Assembly (NCBI GenBank): GCA_017652345.1
Contig: JAGCBE010000204.1
Span: forward strand, 1-5,702
Direction: 5' to 3'
Length of the DNA: 5,702 nt
From: Methanobrevibacter sp.
GTDB lineage: Archaea; Methanobacteriota; Methanobacteria; Methanobacteriales; Methanobacteriaceae
Positions within the stretch are counted from its first letter, which is position 1. Every line of letters begins with the position of its first letter. Made by a program: the position numbers and the translations under genes. Positions 4,082-5,702 of this stretch are shown here, piece by piece. The notes beneath the pieces are model-generated. The model made no database searches. It was not told where the DNA came from and worked only from the letters and a program-made list of their open reading frames with translations.

Positions 4082-5665
4082 TTAAGATTTGTTCTTTACC
4101 AAATCAATAAAGTCTCTGGAACGTTTAGTGTTTGGCTTTCTAATGCTTTTCATGTTATTTATTTCACGTTTAATGCTCTTTTCACCTACTTTAAATGCGT
4201 AGGATACTTCCTTAATTGAGTAATTGGAATTGGTGAATACAATAGCTGGACCTACAGCAGCATAATTCAACTTGATGTTGAGGTTCTTTATTTTTCCTTC
4301 AAACTTAAACTTCTTATGCAACAGCAAATCCATATCTGGAACAGACAAAATGTGCTCTTTCTCCTTTTCCCTTAGAAGGTTCACCACTTGAGTGTGTGGA
4401 TTCTGGAAAACCTTACGCTGCTGCCTATCAATGTCTCCACGAATGTATGGGAAAGGTGAACCATAACGCTTACGCCTGTCTTGTGAAGTGCATAAATAGT
4501 ATTTGGAAATGTCCCACAATATCAATGTTGGAGCGATATCTGCAAAGATCTTTGTCTTAATCTTTTCCCTTTCCTTCAAGTCTTTTTTCAAGCCTCTATC
4601 CAAATGGCCGAACTTGTCTATCAATCCTAACTCTTCAAGGGTCTTGTTGATCTTGTCCTTTCTCCAATCTTCCAAATCGCTTGAATCAATGAATTCAGGC
4701 TTTTCAAGATTGACTGAATATATTATCTCGTCATAGATTTTCAGATTGTTTAAATCCTTGATCTTGTCTTCAAAAATAGCTTCTCCATGACGCTCTACAA
4801 TATCTTCAGCATGCTTCACATAAGCAAGAGCCAAATTGGTGCATGTATGCTTGTCATTGATGATTGTCGGCTTGGTTCTGTGGAATTCCAATCTTTCAAT
4901 ACGAACTCCCTTACCGAATCTTCTTCTAAGCTCATCCTCATAACTGTCTGCAAATTCACTGTCAAGAGGAACCCTTTTGGTGATTGTTCTGCCGTTTTCC
5001 TTATACTTGACAATAGGGGTTACAGTCTTTACAACTCCTCTTCTCTGTTGCTTTAAAACATTTAAGACCCTTTTGAATGATTCTCTTCCCCAGCTTGAAA
5101 GACCTGACATCAAGACCATGTAATTTCCAGACAATGGAAGATACGGGATTATTTCAAGTCTGTGAATACCTGAATGGTTAATCTTGAATTCAAAATTAGA
5201 TGAACCGCACTTGCATACCTTTTCATTATCAAGGAAACTGCTTACACGATAGGACTTCTTGCAGTCCTTGCATCTTATCTTAGCATATTCCTCAAGATTG
5301 CCTAATGCGATTCTATGAGCGGAAATAGCATACTTTACCCTATCAAAACTGTTCTTCTTGGCAGATGCCTTATTCCTGAAAATTTGATTGTGACGGCTTA
5401 TTTCACCTAATTCCTCAAAATCAACATCCTCACTTACACGTGAACCATAACGATTTAAAGACCTGAATGGAGCGGTATAACCGCTTTCATCCATGCTTTC
5501 CTTCATTTCCTGAAGCTTATCCAAATTAGATTTGAGAAGTTCATAGATTTCTAAAAAGGACTCTAGATCTTTAAAATCCTCCTTTAGATTAGTTAAATCT
5601 AATCTTTCCTTCTCTATTTGATTTAGAAATTTTTCAGACTCTGTTATCATCAATGATTCATCCAT
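4082..5665 (-). CDS. DUF530-family zinc-ribbon protein of unknown function
   Basis: This 527-residue protein fits the methanogen family DUF530 as I recall it, in length and sequence. Residues 8-58 are charged and Leu-rich, probably a coiled coil. A four-Cys zinc ribbon follows: C132 and C135 in RCKDC, then C151 and C153 in KVCKCG. The middle contains IIPYLPLSGNYMVLMSGLSS (172-191), a very basic stretch (207-231, with QQRRG and RTITKRV), and conserved-looking segments such as KHTCTNLALAYVKHAEDIV (272-290). Residues 481-505 (YSIKEVSYAFKVGEKSIKREI) look like a helix-turn-helix. These features suggest a soluble nucleic-acid-associated protein, but no catalytic motif is evident. The frame is open upstream to the window edge, yet the ATG at 5665 is preferred because GGTGAT lies just before it. 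The acidic HTH gene follows closely in the same orientation. Confidence 0.68.
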   Translation of the reverse strand: MDESLMITESEKFLNQIEKERLDLTNLKEDFKDLESFLEIYELLKSNLDKLQEMKESMDESGYTAPFRSLNRYGSRVSEDVDFEELGEISRHNQIFRNKASAKKNSFDRVKYAISAHRIALGNLEEYAKIRCKDCKKSYRVSSFLDNEKVCKCGSSNFEFKINHSGIHRLEIIPYLPLSGNYMVLMSGLSSWGRESFKRVLNVLKQQRRGVVKTVTPIVKYKENGRTITKRVPLDSEFADSYEDELRRRFGKGVRIERLEFHRTKPTIINDKHTCTNLALAYVKHAEDIVERHGEAIFEDKIKDLNNLKIYDEIIYSVNLEKPEFIDSSDLEDWRKDKINKTLEELGLIDKFGHLDRGLKKDLKEREKIKTKIFADIAPTLILWDISKYYLCTSQDRRKRYGSPFPYIRGDIDRQQRKVFQNPHTQVVNLLREKEKEHILSVPDMDLLLHKKFKFEGKIKNLNIKLNYAAVGPAIVFTNSNYSIKEVSYAFKVGEKSIKREINNMKSIRKPNTKRSRDFIDLVKNKS

Positions 5666-5702
5666 AATATCACCGTGAGGACTTTTATAGGTTTGCCGCC
5701 AA
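5650..5702 (-). CDS. Possible C-terminal tail of an upstream gene (partial, ambiguous)
   Basis: One minus-strand frame reads GGKPIKVLTVILWMNH and stops at a TGA at 5650-5652, overlapping the DUF530 start by 16 bases. A second frame reads LAANL and stops at a TAA at 5685-5687, leaving 19 bases before the DUF530 ATG. Either could be the end of an upstream operon member, and only one can be right. CTATAAAAGT at 5681-5690 is TATA-like but is too close to the ATG for a transcript that also contains the ribosome-binding site, so an upstream operon partner is more likely than a promoter here. Confidence 0.22.
   Translation of the reverse strand, partial: GGKPIKVLTVILWMNH
5669..5674 (-). promoter_or_regulatory. 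Ribosome-binding site fixing the DUF530 start
   Basis: GGTGAT on the minus strand matches part of the complement to the 16S rRNA 3' end and ends three bases before the ATG at 5665. It decides the start, since the same frame has no stop between the ATG and the window edge. Confidence 0.6.

Noticed and set aside
3916..4110. 64-codon plus-strand ORF rich in His, Asn and Arg
   Set aside because: It is the antisense of the acidic GAT/GAA tail; its repeat-like composition follows from that tract.
4503..5056. ORFs of 65-89 codons on both strands inside the DUF530 gene
   Set aside because: All are contained in the long, motif-bearing DUF530 frame and have no start signals of their own.

Overview
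The window looks like chromosomal DNA of a Methanobrevibacter-type methanogen (order Methanobacteriales). Four things point there: very AT-rich spacers with archaeal TATA boxes and U-tract terminators; an archaeal primase large subunit; pilin-like proteins with class III (prepilin-peptidase) signal peptides; and a methanogen protein that I recognise as DUF530. The genus is inferred from gene content and base composition, not from a database match.

Layout. Positions 1-554 (minus) hold the first 184 codons of the DNA primase large subunit; its 3' end lies outside the window. A 267-base divergent spacer (555-821) carries promoters for both directions and a 17-bp palindrome. Two pilin-like genes, 822-1286 and 1295-1798 (plus), form a short operon. 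They converge on a ten-helix GT4 sugar-phosphate transferase (1863-2888, minus) of the eukaryotic Alg7/DPAGT1 and archaeal AglH type, and a stem-loop sits between the two stops. A nearly 500-base, extremely AT-rich spacer (2889-3385) holds promoter elements, short repeats, a possible broken small ORF and a strong T-tract terminator. The last block is a minus-strand pair: a zinc-ribbon protein of the DUF530 family (4082-5665) followed 21 bases later by an unusual HTH protein (3386-4060). The right edge shows the probable tail of one more upstream gene.

How the genes may work together. The two pilin-like proteins should be processed and assembled at the cell surface. The transferase would begin lipid-linked glycan synthesis, for N-glycans or pseudomurein, and both pilins carry N-x-S/T sequons, so pilin glycosylation is a reasonable but untested link. 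The DUF530-HTH pair is the most interesting part: both proteins have nucleic-acid-binding features, they are translated from closely spaced genes with clear ribosome-binding sites, and neither has an established function that I know of. I saw no tRNA, rRNA, CRISPR array, insertion sequence or complete mobile element.
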